From positions 1 to 32,044 of the forward strand of contig QHVV01000116.1 of the NCBI GenBank assembly GCA_003222385.1: 32,044 nucleotides of DNA, given 5' to 3'. A program made the position numbers and the translations under genes. This stretch comes from Acidobacteriota bacterium (GTDB lineage: Bacteria; Acidobacteriota; Thermoanaerobaculia; UBA5066; Gp7-AA6). Shown in pieces: positions 1 through 8,546 of this stretch; position 1 is the stretch's first letter, and every line of letters begins with the position of its first letter. The notes beneath the pieces are model-generated. The model did not search any database. It had not been told where the DNA came from and saw nothing but the letters and a program-made list of their open reading frames with translations.

Positions 1-1021
1 TGGCGACGAACGCGTCGGAGCCTCCGTTGAAAGTCAGGTCGGGTCCCGCGTTCACCGGGAACCCGTTCGCCTCGGAGGAGTCCGCGCGGCCCGTCACGTA
101 AGCGGCTCCCGACGCGTCGACCGCGATGCCGAACCCCTGGTCCAGCCCGGTGCTGCTCCCTCCGATGTAACCGGCGTACACGAGGATCGCGGGGTCGAGG
201 ACCAGGGGCGCGGACGGATCGTAATGGCCGAGCTCGAAGTCGTACCCGACGGGCTCGCCCGACGCGGCCGGCCGCAGCCGGTAGGCGACATCGACTCCGA
301 CGCGACGCCCTCCGATTTCCTGCCACGCCGAGGGCTTCTCGTCCTGGAGCTTACCGGCCGGCGTTTCCGCTTCGAGCTCGCCCGCGCCGTTGATGCGCGC
401 GGCGGTCACTCCGCGGTAGGCCAGGGCGATCCGGGAGGGATCGGCGCCGGGCCGCACCCGGAAGCTGTACTTCAAGCGGTCCGCCGTTCCGGAATAGACG
501 AGGTCGATGCCCGGCCAGAGTTCGGAATAGAGGATCGATCCATAGGTGGCGAGGCCGGTCTTCCACTCTTCCCGCGGTCCTTTGAAATAGCTCACGACCG
601 CGGGCGTCTTGTCTGCCCCTTCGATCCGCGGGTTCCGGTTCGCTCCGACGAAATCGAGCTTGACGATCCAGCGGTCCGATGCCTGCTGCTCCGCCGGCCG
701 TCGGAGAGAAGCCTTCTCGAGTCGCGGAACATCGACCGTCCGGTCCCTGCCGGGGAGCGCGATCGTGACTCCGTCTCGCGCGAAGTACAGCGTCTCCTTC
801 GTCCCCTGCACGCTGAACGCCACACGCGGATCCATCTGCCCTCGGTTCTCGACGAAGTAGAGCGGCATCTTCACCATCGTGCGGGCCGGAGCCTTCGACC
901 GGGGCGGACTTCCGGGAGCGGAAAACTTTTCAGGGTGCGCCGGCTGCCGAAGCCCGCGGGAGGCGATCACGAGGCCGATGCCGATCATCAGGAGGAAGAG
1001 AGAGCGTTGGAGACCGGTCAT
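1..1021 (-). CDS. SBBP-repeat (beta-propeller) containing secreted/surface protein, C-terminus off the window
   Basis: Manual reverse-complement translation from ATG at 1021: MTGLQRSLFLLMIGIGLVIASRGLRQ...PLYFVENRGQMDPRVAFSVQGTKETLYFARDGV...VVSYFKGPREEWKTGLATYGSILYSELWPGIDLVYSGTADRLKYSFRV...LDPAILVYAGYIGGSSTGLDQGFGIAVDASGAAYVTGRADSSEANGFPVNAGPDLTFNGGSDAFVA. The 'FVENRGQ' N-terminal domain and 'GIAVDASGAAYVTGRADS..FP' repeat are typical of SBBP proteins. Open to the window edge, so not in the ORF track. Confidence 0.9.
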   Translation of the reverse strand, partial: MTGLQRSLFLLMIGIGLVIASRGLRQPAHPEKFSAPGSPPRSKAPARTMVKMPLYFVENRGQMDPRVAFSVQGTKETLYFARDGVTIALPGRDRTVDVPRLEKASLRRPAEQQASDRWIVKLDFVGANRNPRIEGADKTPAVVSYFKGPREEWKTGLATYGSILYSELWPGIDLVYSGTADRLKYSFRVRPGADPSRIALAYRGVTAARINGAGELEAETPAGKLQDEKPSAWQEIGGRRVGVDVAYRLRPAASGEPVGYDFELGHYDPSAPLVLDPAILVYAGYIGGSSTGLDQGFGIAVDASGAAYVTGRADSSEANGFPVNAGPDLTFNGGSDAFVA

Positions 1022-1466
1022 CGAGAGACCTCCGGGCCGGCGGGCCCATCGAGATGGGCGGGTTGTCTTTCCATCGGACAGTTCGGGCTGTTGAAGCGAT
1101 TATCGGAGGTTCCTCGTCGAGAAGAAGTGACGGCTCGCACTCGATCGCGCGAAGACGGATTGCGGAAAGGCGGCAACTTCGAGCGCGAGAGAGCGCGCGC
1201 GACAAAGAATCGAACGGACTTCCGAACCGGACGTCGAACTTCGCCCGACAGACCTTCCGGACGATCACCCGATCGGGAGTCGACGATGTGCGTGCGACCG
1301 GCGCGAGAAACCGCCGTATCCCGAACCGCGCGATGTTCCGGATCTGGTCGACTTTTCGTCGAAACAGTGACGAGGATTGACCGTCGGAGTCGTGTGAGAC
1401 CGCGCCTCGATCGACGAACTCACTGAGTCTCGGGGACTTATGGCCGCGACGTCGCGAACAATTCGG

Positions 1467-1481
1467 GGCACTTCGCTTGCT
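1467..1481 (+). promoter_or_regulatory. Putative sigma-54 (RpoN) -24/-12 promoter upstream of pilW1
   Basis: GGCACTTCGCTTGCT: GG (1467-1468), exactly 10 nt, GC (1479-1480); matches (T)GGCAC-N5-TTGCW. Predicted start site ~1492, before the ATG at 1535. Confidence 0.55.
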
Positions 1482-1534
1482 CTTCGTAAGTGTCCAGAAA
1501 AACAGCCAGATCGCGACATCCGAGCGAGGAGAGC

Positions 1535-2944
1535 ATGCGCCTGTCGTTTCGAGCGATTGGATTCGTTCGGCGGAGAGGATGCCGTCCTCTCCCGCGCCGC
1601 TGCGGGTCTATTTCGTTCCGCGTCTCGACATCCCATCGCCGTCGCCGCCGAAATTTCGAGCGCGGCACGACCCTCGTCGAGACGCTCGTGGCCGTCTCGA
1701 TCCTGACCGCCGTCACCGCCGGCTTCTATGCGCTCCTGGAATCCTCGAACCGGATCGCGAAGCAGGAGACGATGCTCGTCGAGGCGCAGCAGGGCGCGCG
1801 GACCGGCATGTTCGAGCTCTCGCGGGTCGTGCGGCAGGCGCGCGCGGGCCAGCTCTTCTACGGCAACGCCGTGCTTCCTCTCGCGAACAACAGCCCGGGC
1901 GGGACGTCCATCGCCGATCTCGCCGGCGAGCTCCATTACGTGCGCAAAGGCACGGACGTCCTGGGCGTGCGCGGCGTCCTTCTGGGCGACCGTTACAGCC
2001 TGACCGCGGGCGACGTCACCTGCGGGTCGCTGCCTTGCAGCGCGGACCGGCCGATGACCGTGACGATCCGTTCGACCGCCAGGAACGGCATCCCGAACTT
2101 CCCGTCCGGCGGAGCTCCCGCGCTCGCTTCCCGGACCAGGGCTTTCTACTTCGCGGTCGTCTACGGGACCCTCCAGAACATCACGATCTCCAATACGGCA
2201 TTCCTAGTTCCGCTGTATTACGTCGGGCTCGTCGACACGACCGGAAGCTGGTATTCGCAGACGACCGACACGTTCACCTTCACGATGGATCCGCACGATT
2301 CCGGAGCCCGCCTGCGCAACGCCGTCAACGGCACGGTCCGCGAGCTCGTGCAGAGCCCGTACTCGTGCGGCCCGGTGGACGAAGTTCTGTTCTTCGTCGA
2401 CGAAGGTACGAGCGACGCGACGGCCGTGGCTGCCGACACCCATCCGTCCCTCGCCGAGGCGATCTTCGATCCGTCGACCGGCCGGTACGACGTCCAGCCG
2501 CTCACCGAAGAAGTCGAGGACTTCCAGGTCGCCTACGGAGTGGACGGCGCGGACGGCTCCGCCCACGACCGCGGGGTCTCCCCGGTTCGCGTCGACACGT
2601 CGGCCGTCAACCGCGACGAGTGGGTCGGCAACGTCGCCGGCGAAGTGGAGGCGGGCCTGACTTTCTCGGCGACCGAACCACACTTCATCGACGCCTTCCT
2701 CGACCACACCGTTTCCCCGTCCGTGCCGGATCTCTTTTCGCGCGCGGTTCCCGCTCTCCGCTCGATCTGGCTGTCTCTGGTCGTCAAGGGGCGGGATCCC
2801 GAGATCCGCTACGACGGCCCCGGCGCGCGGGGTATCAAGATCCTGGACTCGACGGCGATCTCTTTCTCGAGCCCGACGAAAACCGACCGGCCCTACCGGA
2901 GGCGCGAGATGAACCTCGCCGTCTCGCTGAGGAACTACCAGTGA
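1535..2944 (+). CDS. pilW: Type IV pilus minor pilin, PilW-like (copy 1)
   Basis: Prepilin motif RG|TTLVETLVAVSILTAVTAGFYALLESSNR; closely paralogous to 9162..10475. ATG 1535 preceded by a GAGGAGA-like RBS, preferred over the GTG at 1490 given in the track. Confidence 0.85.
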   Translation: MRLSFRAIGFVRRRGCRPLPRRCGSISFRVSTSHRRRRRNFERGTTLVETLVAVSILTAVTAGFYALLESSNRIAKQETMLVEAQQGARTGMFELSRVVRQARAGQLFYGNAVLPLANNSPGGTSIADLAGELHYVRKGTDVLGVRGVLLGDRYSLTAGDVTCGSLPCSADRPMTVTIRSTARNGIPNFPSGGAPALASRTRAFYFAVVYGTLQNITISNTAFLVPLYYVGLVDTTGSWYSQTTDTFTFTMDPHDSGARLRNAVNGTVRELVQSPYSCGPVDEVLFFVDEGTSDATAVAADTHPSLAEAIFDPSTGRYDVQPLTEEVEDFQVAYGVDGADGSAHDRGVSPVRVDTSAVNRDEWVGNVAGEVEAGLTFSATEPHFIDAFLDHTVSPSVPDLFSRAVPALRSIWLSLVVKGRDPEIRYDGPGARGIKILDSTAISFSSPTKTDRPYRRREMNLAVSLRNYQ

Positions 2945-3456
2945 AGAAGCGCCGCGGCAGCCGAGGCCGGGAGGAAGGTTTCGCGATCTTTCTCGTGATG
3001 CTCCTCCTCCTCGTCCTGACGATCATGGGGGTGGCGCTCCTGTTCACGACATCGACGGAGCAGGTCCTCTCGGGCAACGAAACCAAGGTCTCCAAAGTCT
3101 TCTACGCGGCCTCCTCCGGCATCGACTACGCGACCGCGCGGCTCGCGGTCGACTGGACCTATGCGGGAGGAACGATGCCGGTCGGCCTCTCGAGCCACTA
3201 TCCGGGCGCCGCCAACGACATCGAGGTCACGGTCGGTCGCCCGGTCGTCGTCGGCCACGGAATCCGTCCGGGCGACCAGATCGAGTCGCAGGGGAACGGC
3301 TACGGTACGACCCAGATCGTCGAGAACTTCTACAACGTCACGTCCGCCGCCCGATCGACCGCGATCCAGGCCTCCCGGGCGATCGCCGCGGAAGTGGGTG
3401 TCTATCCCCAGCCGCTGCGAATCCCGGACGTGAACGTGACGGTCACTCTCCCCTGA
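2941..3456 (+). CDS. pilX: Type IV pilus assembly PilX-like protein (copy 1)
   Basis: GTG start in a GTGA overlap with the pilW1 stop; REEGFAIFLVMLLLLVLTIMGVALLFTTSTEQVLSGNETKVSKVFYAASSGIDYA resembles the PilX N-terminal domain. Nested in track ORF 1477..3456. Confidence 0.8.
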   Translation: MKKRRGSRGREEGFAIFLVMLLLLVLTIMGVALLFTTSTEQVLSGNETKVSKVFYAASSGIDYATARLAVDWTYAGGTMPVGLSSHYPGAANDIEVTVGRPVVVGHGIRPGDQIESQGNGYGTTQIVENFYNVTSAARSTAIQASRAIAAEVGVYPQPLRIPDVNVTVTLP

Positions 3457-6400
3457 TGCGGCGCCGGACCGCAGCCGCGCGCCTCGCGGCAGGACTCTTC
3501 GTCTTCCTCGTCGCCGCGCGGTCCCCCGCCGACGACAAGGACCTCCTCGTTCGCGCGAGCGCCCCTTCCAATCTCATGATCGTGTTCGGCAACTCGCAGA
3601 CGACCCAGCAGCCGATCCTGGGCGCGTCGAGCGCGTGGGACGGAGACGCGGACTCCCCCGCGAGCAAGATGGGGGCGGCGAAGCGGGTGGTCGCCCAGTT
3701 CACACGCGACAAGGCGGACCAGTTCAACTTCGGGCTGACGACTTTTTCGCACAACCCCAACGCCGGATCGTACTCTCCGATCACGATCGACTTCCCGCTC
3801 GAGAGCTGGAGCGAGCCGATCGGAACCGTGGAACGGTGGGGAAACCTGGGCTCCGGACCGTGCACGAGCCTGACGGCGCCCGCGTGCACCGACCGCTCCC
3901 CCGCTTTCGTCACGCTCCCCTCGAACGCAACGGTCGTCGGGCCGTTCTTCGGCGCGCTGGGCGGTTCATCCGCCTTCGTCTATCTGGACGGCAGCGCCGC
4001 CTCCGCCACGCAGCGGATCAAGGCCACGTTGACGCGCGGGAAGTACGGCGACGCCTTCACGAATGGATCGCTGCTCATCCCGACCATCCTCGTTCCTCCG
4101 CACTCCATGGAGGTGACGAAGGAGTACCAGCGCAAAGTCCTCGGCAACTGGGTGACCCAGCTCCTGACGCCGAACGCAAGTCCCGGCACGATCGTGGTCT
4201 TGTACTCCCCCGCGGTCTCGCTCCCGGCCGATCTCTTCTACCGGTCCGGCGCGGACGCCGGAAAAGAGATCGGTTTCCTCTCCGACGCCCAGAGCGACTT
4301 TGGCGTCTCGGCGAACTGCTCGGGCTGGGAATTTCAGTCGAACTCGGCGCCTCTCCCGCTCGTCAAGATCCCACGGGACTACACGTGGGGAACGACGTGT
4401 CAGCCGGAGCAGGATTCCATCCCCTGCATCAATCGGCTCCTCCGTCCTCAGGCTTCGCTCGTCCATTACGACCAGACGGCCGGCACCTACACCACCACCG
4501 ATCCGGACAACCCGGGCTATACCGGCTCGGGCAGCCGGTATGCCGACGGCTGCGCGGCGGGTCTCCTGGGGGCGGTGAACGCGGGGCTCGACCTCACCGA
4601 GAACAACGCCGTTCTGACGACCCGGAACGGCTCGCAGGCGCCGCTCAAAGACCTGCTCGGCAACATCTACGACTACTTCAGCAACCCGGCGATCGACGGG
4701 TTCTCCAACGGAAAACGTACGGACGATCCGAACAAGGCATGCCGGAACTCCGCGGTGGTCCTCATCTACGACAACTTCAACGGCTGCCAGAACGACAGCT
4801 GCGGCTTCCTGACGAGCCACGTCCTGAAGAACTTGAAGCAGATCGGCGTCCCGGTCTACGTGATCGGCCTCGGATCGAGCGCGACGGCCACTTCCGACAC
4901 CGGCCGCTGCATCGCTCAGAACAGCGGCGCGATCCTGCCCGACGGCACCGTCGGGTATTTCCCGGTGACGGATACGAACGGCCTCTATACCGCGCTTTCC
5001 GACATCGCGTCCTTCGTCAACGAATCCTCCAAGGACTTCGCCTCTTCCACAGTCTCCTCGGTGCAGGCCGGCGGCGACCAGATGGTTTACCTCGCGACGT
5101 TCAACGCGGCGAAGAACCGCTCGGTGTGGAATGGCAGGGTCAACGGTTACCGGCTCGATTCTTCGGGGCAGGTCCAGATGGGCCAGAAGACGATCCGCGA
5201 CCCGAACGACCCGGACAACGGCCTGACGCTGCCGGCGCCGTCGAACGACCCTTCGTCGCTCATCTGGAACGCCGGCGAGAACCTCGCGCAGACTCCGGGG
5301 ACGGGCGCGACCGACCCGACCGCGGTCCTGGCGCCGGGCGGTCTCCTTTCGTCGGGGAGCTACCTCGATACCTCGAACGACGACGTGACGACGATCTCGA
5401 CGCACCGCTACGGGGGGCGCAAGATCGTGTTTTCGCTCCCGCAGACGCTCCCTTCGCCGTTGAACGTCCTTCCGCTGCAGGCGGCTGCCGCCGTTCCGGA
5501 GCTCCGCAACGACCTGATCTACTCTCGCACCGCGCCCTGGTGGACCGTTTTGAAGACGCTGCTCGGTCCGCAGATCGCTTCGCCGGCCGTGCTCGCGACG
5601 GTGCTGACGGACCTCGACGCCGGCAACTCCCTTCGCTTTCTCTGGGGAGACCGGGACGCGATCCTGACCACGACCGAGGCGAACCAGAAATACCTCGGGC
5701 TGAAGCTCGGCGACATCTTTCATTCGAACCCGCTGGTCGTGGGCGGGCCCGGCAACTTCGCCTATTTCGACCGGAACCTGCACGGCTATCAGGCGTTCCG
5801 GAAAACGTATTCGACCCGCCGCCGGGTCCTTTTCGCCGGGGCGAACGACGGCCTCCTGCACGCGTTCGACGCCGGAGTGTTCGGTCGCGACCCGACGCTC
5901 TGCCCGTCGCTGTCCGGCGCCTGTTTCGACTTCGGGACCGGGGCCGAGCTCTTCGCCTTCGCGCCGCGCTCGGTCATGCAGATCTTCAAGCAGCTGAAGG
6001 ACGCGGTGGGACCCCAGACCAAGAAGACCGAGTGGACCGTGGACGGAGCTCCAGCCGCGGCGGACATGTTCATCGACGCGAACCACTCCGGAACTCCGGT
6101 CGCCGACAACCGCGCCTGGAGGAGCATCCTCGTGATGGGGATGCGCGAGGGATCGAACTTCGTGGGACTGGGCGGCGTCGCGCCCCTCGAGGCGCAGGCC
6201 AGCTACTTCGCTCTCGACATCACGCAGCCCGACGAGCTCGTCGGCGACGGCGCCGGAGGCGTGGGCGCCCCGACGGGAGCCGGGCCGTCGACCGCGCCGA
6301 AGTGCCTCAATGCGACCGGGGACTCGAGCTGCGGCAAGGACGCCTCCGACGCGACACTGCGGTCCCGGCAGCCCGCCCGGGCCTGGCCGACGATCCTCTG

Positions 6401-7589
6401 GGAGATCATCGACACGGGCGACAAGGACGTCGCGCCTTCTCCGGGGACGGGCTACCCGGACATGGCGGAGACGTGGTCGAAGCCCGCGCTCGGTCGGGTG
6501 AAGGTCTGTGTGTCCAACTGCGGCAATACGACCGCTCCGCTCCCGGTCACCGAGGACCACTACGTCGCAATCTTCGGCGGCGGATTCGACCGGGAGCGGC
6601 TGAACCGGCGCGGAAACTGGCTCTACGTGATCGACGTCGAGACGGGACGGGTCCTTCTCCGCGTCAACTCGAGCTGCGGCGTCAACGCGGGATCGGGCGG
6701 CTGCTCTCCCGTCTTTTTCGGATCGATTCCCTCGGAGCCCGCCGCGTTCGACGTGAACGAGGACGGGTACATCGACTTCGTGTACGCCGGGGATCTCCGC
6801 GGGCAGATGTGGCGGATCGACCTGACCGACCTGCGCCAGCTCGCGACCGTCCCCTCCGGCCGTTTCGACAACCAGATCGATCTCGCCTCCGGTTCCGGCC
6901 GTCCCTTCCTCCTCTTTCAGGCGCCCCAGCCGGTTGCGCCCGCCACCCAGCCGTATTACCCGGTCTACTTCCGGCCGACCGCGATCTCTCTCGGGTTCGA
7001 TGCGCAGTCGCGGCCGGCCCTGGGCCTCGCGTTCGGCACCGGCGACCGCGACGACATCCTCGCCACCCGCGAGCCGGCAAGCCTGAATTCCAAGCAGCGC
7101 TTCTATTTCGTGGTCGACGCGGGCAACACGTCGACCCGGACGGAGGCCGATCTCCTCCGGATCTCGTCGGCGACCGCGGCGAAAGCGACGTCGGTCGCGA
7201 CGAACGGCTGGTATCTGGAGCTGGCGAACGGAGAGCGGTTGATCACCGATTCCGTCGCCATCCGGGCGACCGTCTACTTCTCGACCTTCAACCCGACGAT
7301 CGTCGGCTCACCCTCGAACCTCTGCTCCAACCCGGTCCGGTGCGACAACAATCGGGGCACTGCGCGGTTCTACAGCGTCGCTTATTCGAATGGAGATCCG
7401 GTCGTCGGCTCCGATCGCGGCGAGACCCAGCTTCACGCGAGCTTTCTGACCAATCCGGTCATCTACTCGGCGGAAGATCAGAGCAGTCACATCATTTACA
7501 CCTCGGACAACGAGGTGAAGATCAACCTGGTCCCGGGCGGAATCCGGACGAGCCTGAAGGACTGGGAAGAGGACGATCGACCCCGGTAG
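3456..7589 (+). CDS. pilY1: PilY1-like type IV pilus tip/adhesin protein (copy 1)
   Basis: 1377 aa; signal peptide, VWA-like N-terminal half, C-terminal PilY beta-propeller with GANDGLLHAFDAG, AIFGGGFDR, GNWLYVIDVETGRVL and Ca-loop DVNEDGYID (6750-6776). Confidence 0.9.
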   Translation: MRRRTAAARLAAGLFVFLVAARSPADDKDLLVRASAPSNLMIVFGNSQTTQQPILGASSAWDGDADSPASKMGAAKRVVAQFTRDKADQFNFGLTTFSHNPNAGSYSPITIDFPLESWSEPIGTVERWGNLGSGPCTSLTAPACTDRSPAFVTLPSNATVVGPFFGALGGSSAFVYLDGSAASATQRIKATLTRGKYGDAFTNGSLLIPTILVPPHSMEVTKEYQRKVLGNWVTQLLTPNASPGTIVVLYSPAVSLPADLFYRSGADAGKEIGFLSDAQSDFGVSANCSGWEFQSNSAPLPLVKIPRDYTWGTTCQPEQDSIPCINRLLRPQASLVHYDQTAGTYTTTDPDNPGYTGSGSRYADGCAAGLLGAVNAGLDLTENNAVLTTRNGSQAPLKDLLGNIYDYFSNPAIDGFSNGKRTDDPNKACRNSAVVLIYDNFNGCQNDSCGFLTSHVLKNLKQIGVPVYVIGLGSSATATSDTGRCIAQNSGAILPDGTVGYFPVTDTNGLYTALSDIASFVNESSKDFASSTVSSVQAGGDQMVYLATFNAAKNRSVWNGRVNGYRLDSSGQVQMGQKTIRDPNDPDNGLTLPAPSNDPSSLIWNAGENLAQTPGTGATDPTAVLAPGGLLSSGSYLDTSNDDVTTISTHRYGGRKIVFSLPQTLPSPLNVLPLQAAAAVPELRNDLIYSRTAPWWTVLKTLLGPQIASPAVLATVLTDLDAGNSLRFLWGDRDAILTTTEANQKYLGLKLGDIFHSNPLVVGGPGNFAYFDRNLHGYQAFRKTYSTRRRVLFAGANDGLLHAFDAGVFGRDPTLCPSLSGACFDFGTGAELFAFAPRSVMQIFKQLKDAVGPQTKKTEWTVDGAPAAADMFIDANHSGTPVADNRAWRSILVMGMREGSNFVGLGGVAPLEAQASYFALDITQPDELVGDGAGGVGAPTGAGPSTAPKCLNATGDSSCGKDASDATLRSRQPARAWPTILWEIIDTGDKDVAPSPGTGYPDMAETWSKPALGRVKVCVSNCGNTTAPLPVTEDHYVAIFGGGFDRERLNRRGNWLYVIDVETGRVLLRVNSSCGVNAGSGGCSPVFFGSIPSEPAAFDVNEDGYIDFVYAGDLRGQMWRIDLTDLRQLATVPSGRFDNQIDLASGSGRPFLLFQAPQPVAPATQPYYPVYFRPTAISLGFDAQSRPALGLAFGTGDRDDILATREPASLNSKQRFYFVVDAGNTSTRTEADLLRISSATAAKATSVATNGWYLELANGERLITDSVAIRATVYFSTFNPTIVGSPSNLCSNPVRCDNNRGTARFYSVAYSNGDPVVGSDRGETQLHASFLTNPVIYSAEDQSSHIIYTSDNEVKINLVPGGIRTSLKDWEEDDRPR

Positions 7590-7595
7590 TCCGGC

Positions 7596-7611
7596 GACAC
7601 CACGCGGTGTC
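7596..7611 (+). other. Short inverted repeat (hairpin) 7 nt after the pilY1_1 stop
   Basis: GACACC-ACGC-GGTGTC perfect 6-bp stem with 4-nt loop; no T-tract follows, so it is not called as a terminator. Confidence 0.45.
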
Positions 7612-7745
7612 CATGAGTCGAGCGATAAAAAAGGTCACGCGGCGGCCGCCGAAAGGGACAAAACCGGCCCTTGTGACGGTTGGCCAGCCGCCGATAAGTA
7701 ATTGCTGCCAAAAGCCTTAGTAGCGAATTAGCTATCGCCGGTGGC

Positions 7746-7760
7746 GGCATCGGCCTTGCT
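7746..7760 (+). promoter_or_regulatory. Putative sigma-54 (RpoN) -24/-12 promoter upstream of fimT
   Basis: GGCATCGGCCTTGCT: GG (7746-7747), exactly 10 nt, GC (7758-7759), with GGCA and TTGCT elements. Predicted start site ~7771, before the GTG at 7821. Confidence 0.5.
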
Positions 7761-7820
7761 ACACAAGCCGTCAGATTAGACCAAAGTCGTAGAGACAACT
7801 GGGAAGAAAGGACGGCAGAG

Positions 7821-8546
7821 GTGGGAAACGCCTGCAGTCGATCCGAACGGGGACGGCGCCCCGAGCAGGGATTCTCGCTCGCCGAGACGCTCGTCGTCCT
7901 GGCGCTGATCGGCATCGTCCTGGTCGTCGCCGTGCCGGTCGCCGGAAAGATCATCCGCCATTCCAACGGGCTGGGCGCGTTTGCCAACCTGCGGCAGGTC
8001 ATGGCGGCGGCCCGGCTTCAGGCCATCAAACGCGGGGCGAACGTCGTCGTCGAGATCAGCGTCACGCCGGAAAACACGATCCGTCTGCGCACCTTTCAGG
8101 ACCGGGCAAACGACACAACCTCGCCTCTCCCGGCCGACGAGCTGGCGGCGGCCGGCAATTACCGGCAGGACAGCGGAACGTTCGCGACCTCGCCGGGGAC
8201 TGATGAGCCGACTCTCTCCGACGTCACGCTGGCGCCGGGCGTCTTCCTCTGGAAGCAGAGCGGGACGAAAAGCGATCTCGGCACGGCGGCCGCGTTCGAC
8301 GGATATGCGGGCCGCGCGGATCTGACCGATCGGATCGTCTTCCTGCCGAGCGGAGGAATTGTCCCGCCGGAAGCGACGGGCTGCGGTCTCCCGACCTCCT
8401 CCGGCGGCCGGGGAATCTACTTCGCCGACGCCCAGGGAAAGAACTTCTTCCGGGTGACGGTCGAAAGCAACCTCTCCGGAAAGTTGCGGGTCGACAAGTA
8501 CGTCGCCGGCAGCGGCTACGTCTCGAGCGGATGGATATGGCTGTAG
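7821..8546 (+). CDS. fimT: GspH/FimT family pseudopilin
   Basis: EQG|FSLAETLVVLALIGIVLVVAVPVAGKI prepilin motif; first gene of a minor pilin operon; GTG start with upstream GAAAGGA. Confidence 0.85.
   Translation: MGNACSRSERGRRPEQGFSLAETLVVLALIGIVLVVAVPVAGKIIRHSNGLGAFANLRQVMAAARLQAIKRGANVVVEISVTPENTIRLRTFQDRANDTTSPLPADELAAAGNYRQDSGTFATSPGTDEPTLSDVTLAPGVFLWKQSGTKSDLGTAAAFDGYAGRADLTDRIVFLPSGGIVPPEATGCGLPTSSGGRGIYFADAQGKNFFRVTVESNLSGKLRVDKYVAGSGYVSSGWIWL

Noticed and set aside
224-1426. 400-aa plus-strand ORF at the left edge
   Set aside because: Mostly antisense to the SBBP-repeat gene, which has real motifs and runs off the window.
1265-1936. 223-aa minus ORF between the SBBP gene and pilW1
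   Set aside because: Runs into the antisense of pilW1, no motif, shadow-like composition.
3966-6560. 864-aa antisense ORF (and 660-aa antisense ORF 11935..13917)
   Set aside because: Antisense to pilY1 copies, R/V/D/E-rich shadow translation with no recognisable domain; present in both copies because of paralogous codon usage.
7640-7651. Palindrome CGGCGGCCGCCG as a transposon end
   Set aside because: No transposase, target duplication or matching distal end seen; short GC palindromes are expected by composition.
3635-7720. 1361-aa plus-strand ORF overlapping pilY1_1 in another frame
   Set aside because: Arg/Pro/Gly-rich low-complexity translation typical of a high-GC shadow frame; the pilY1 frame has clear family motifs throughout.
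7612-7760. tRNA, attC site or CRISPR repeat in the intercassette gap
   Set aside because: No TTCGANNC T-loop or cloverleaf, no GTTRRRY/RYYYAAC pair, no direct repeats; kept only as candidate structured RNA.
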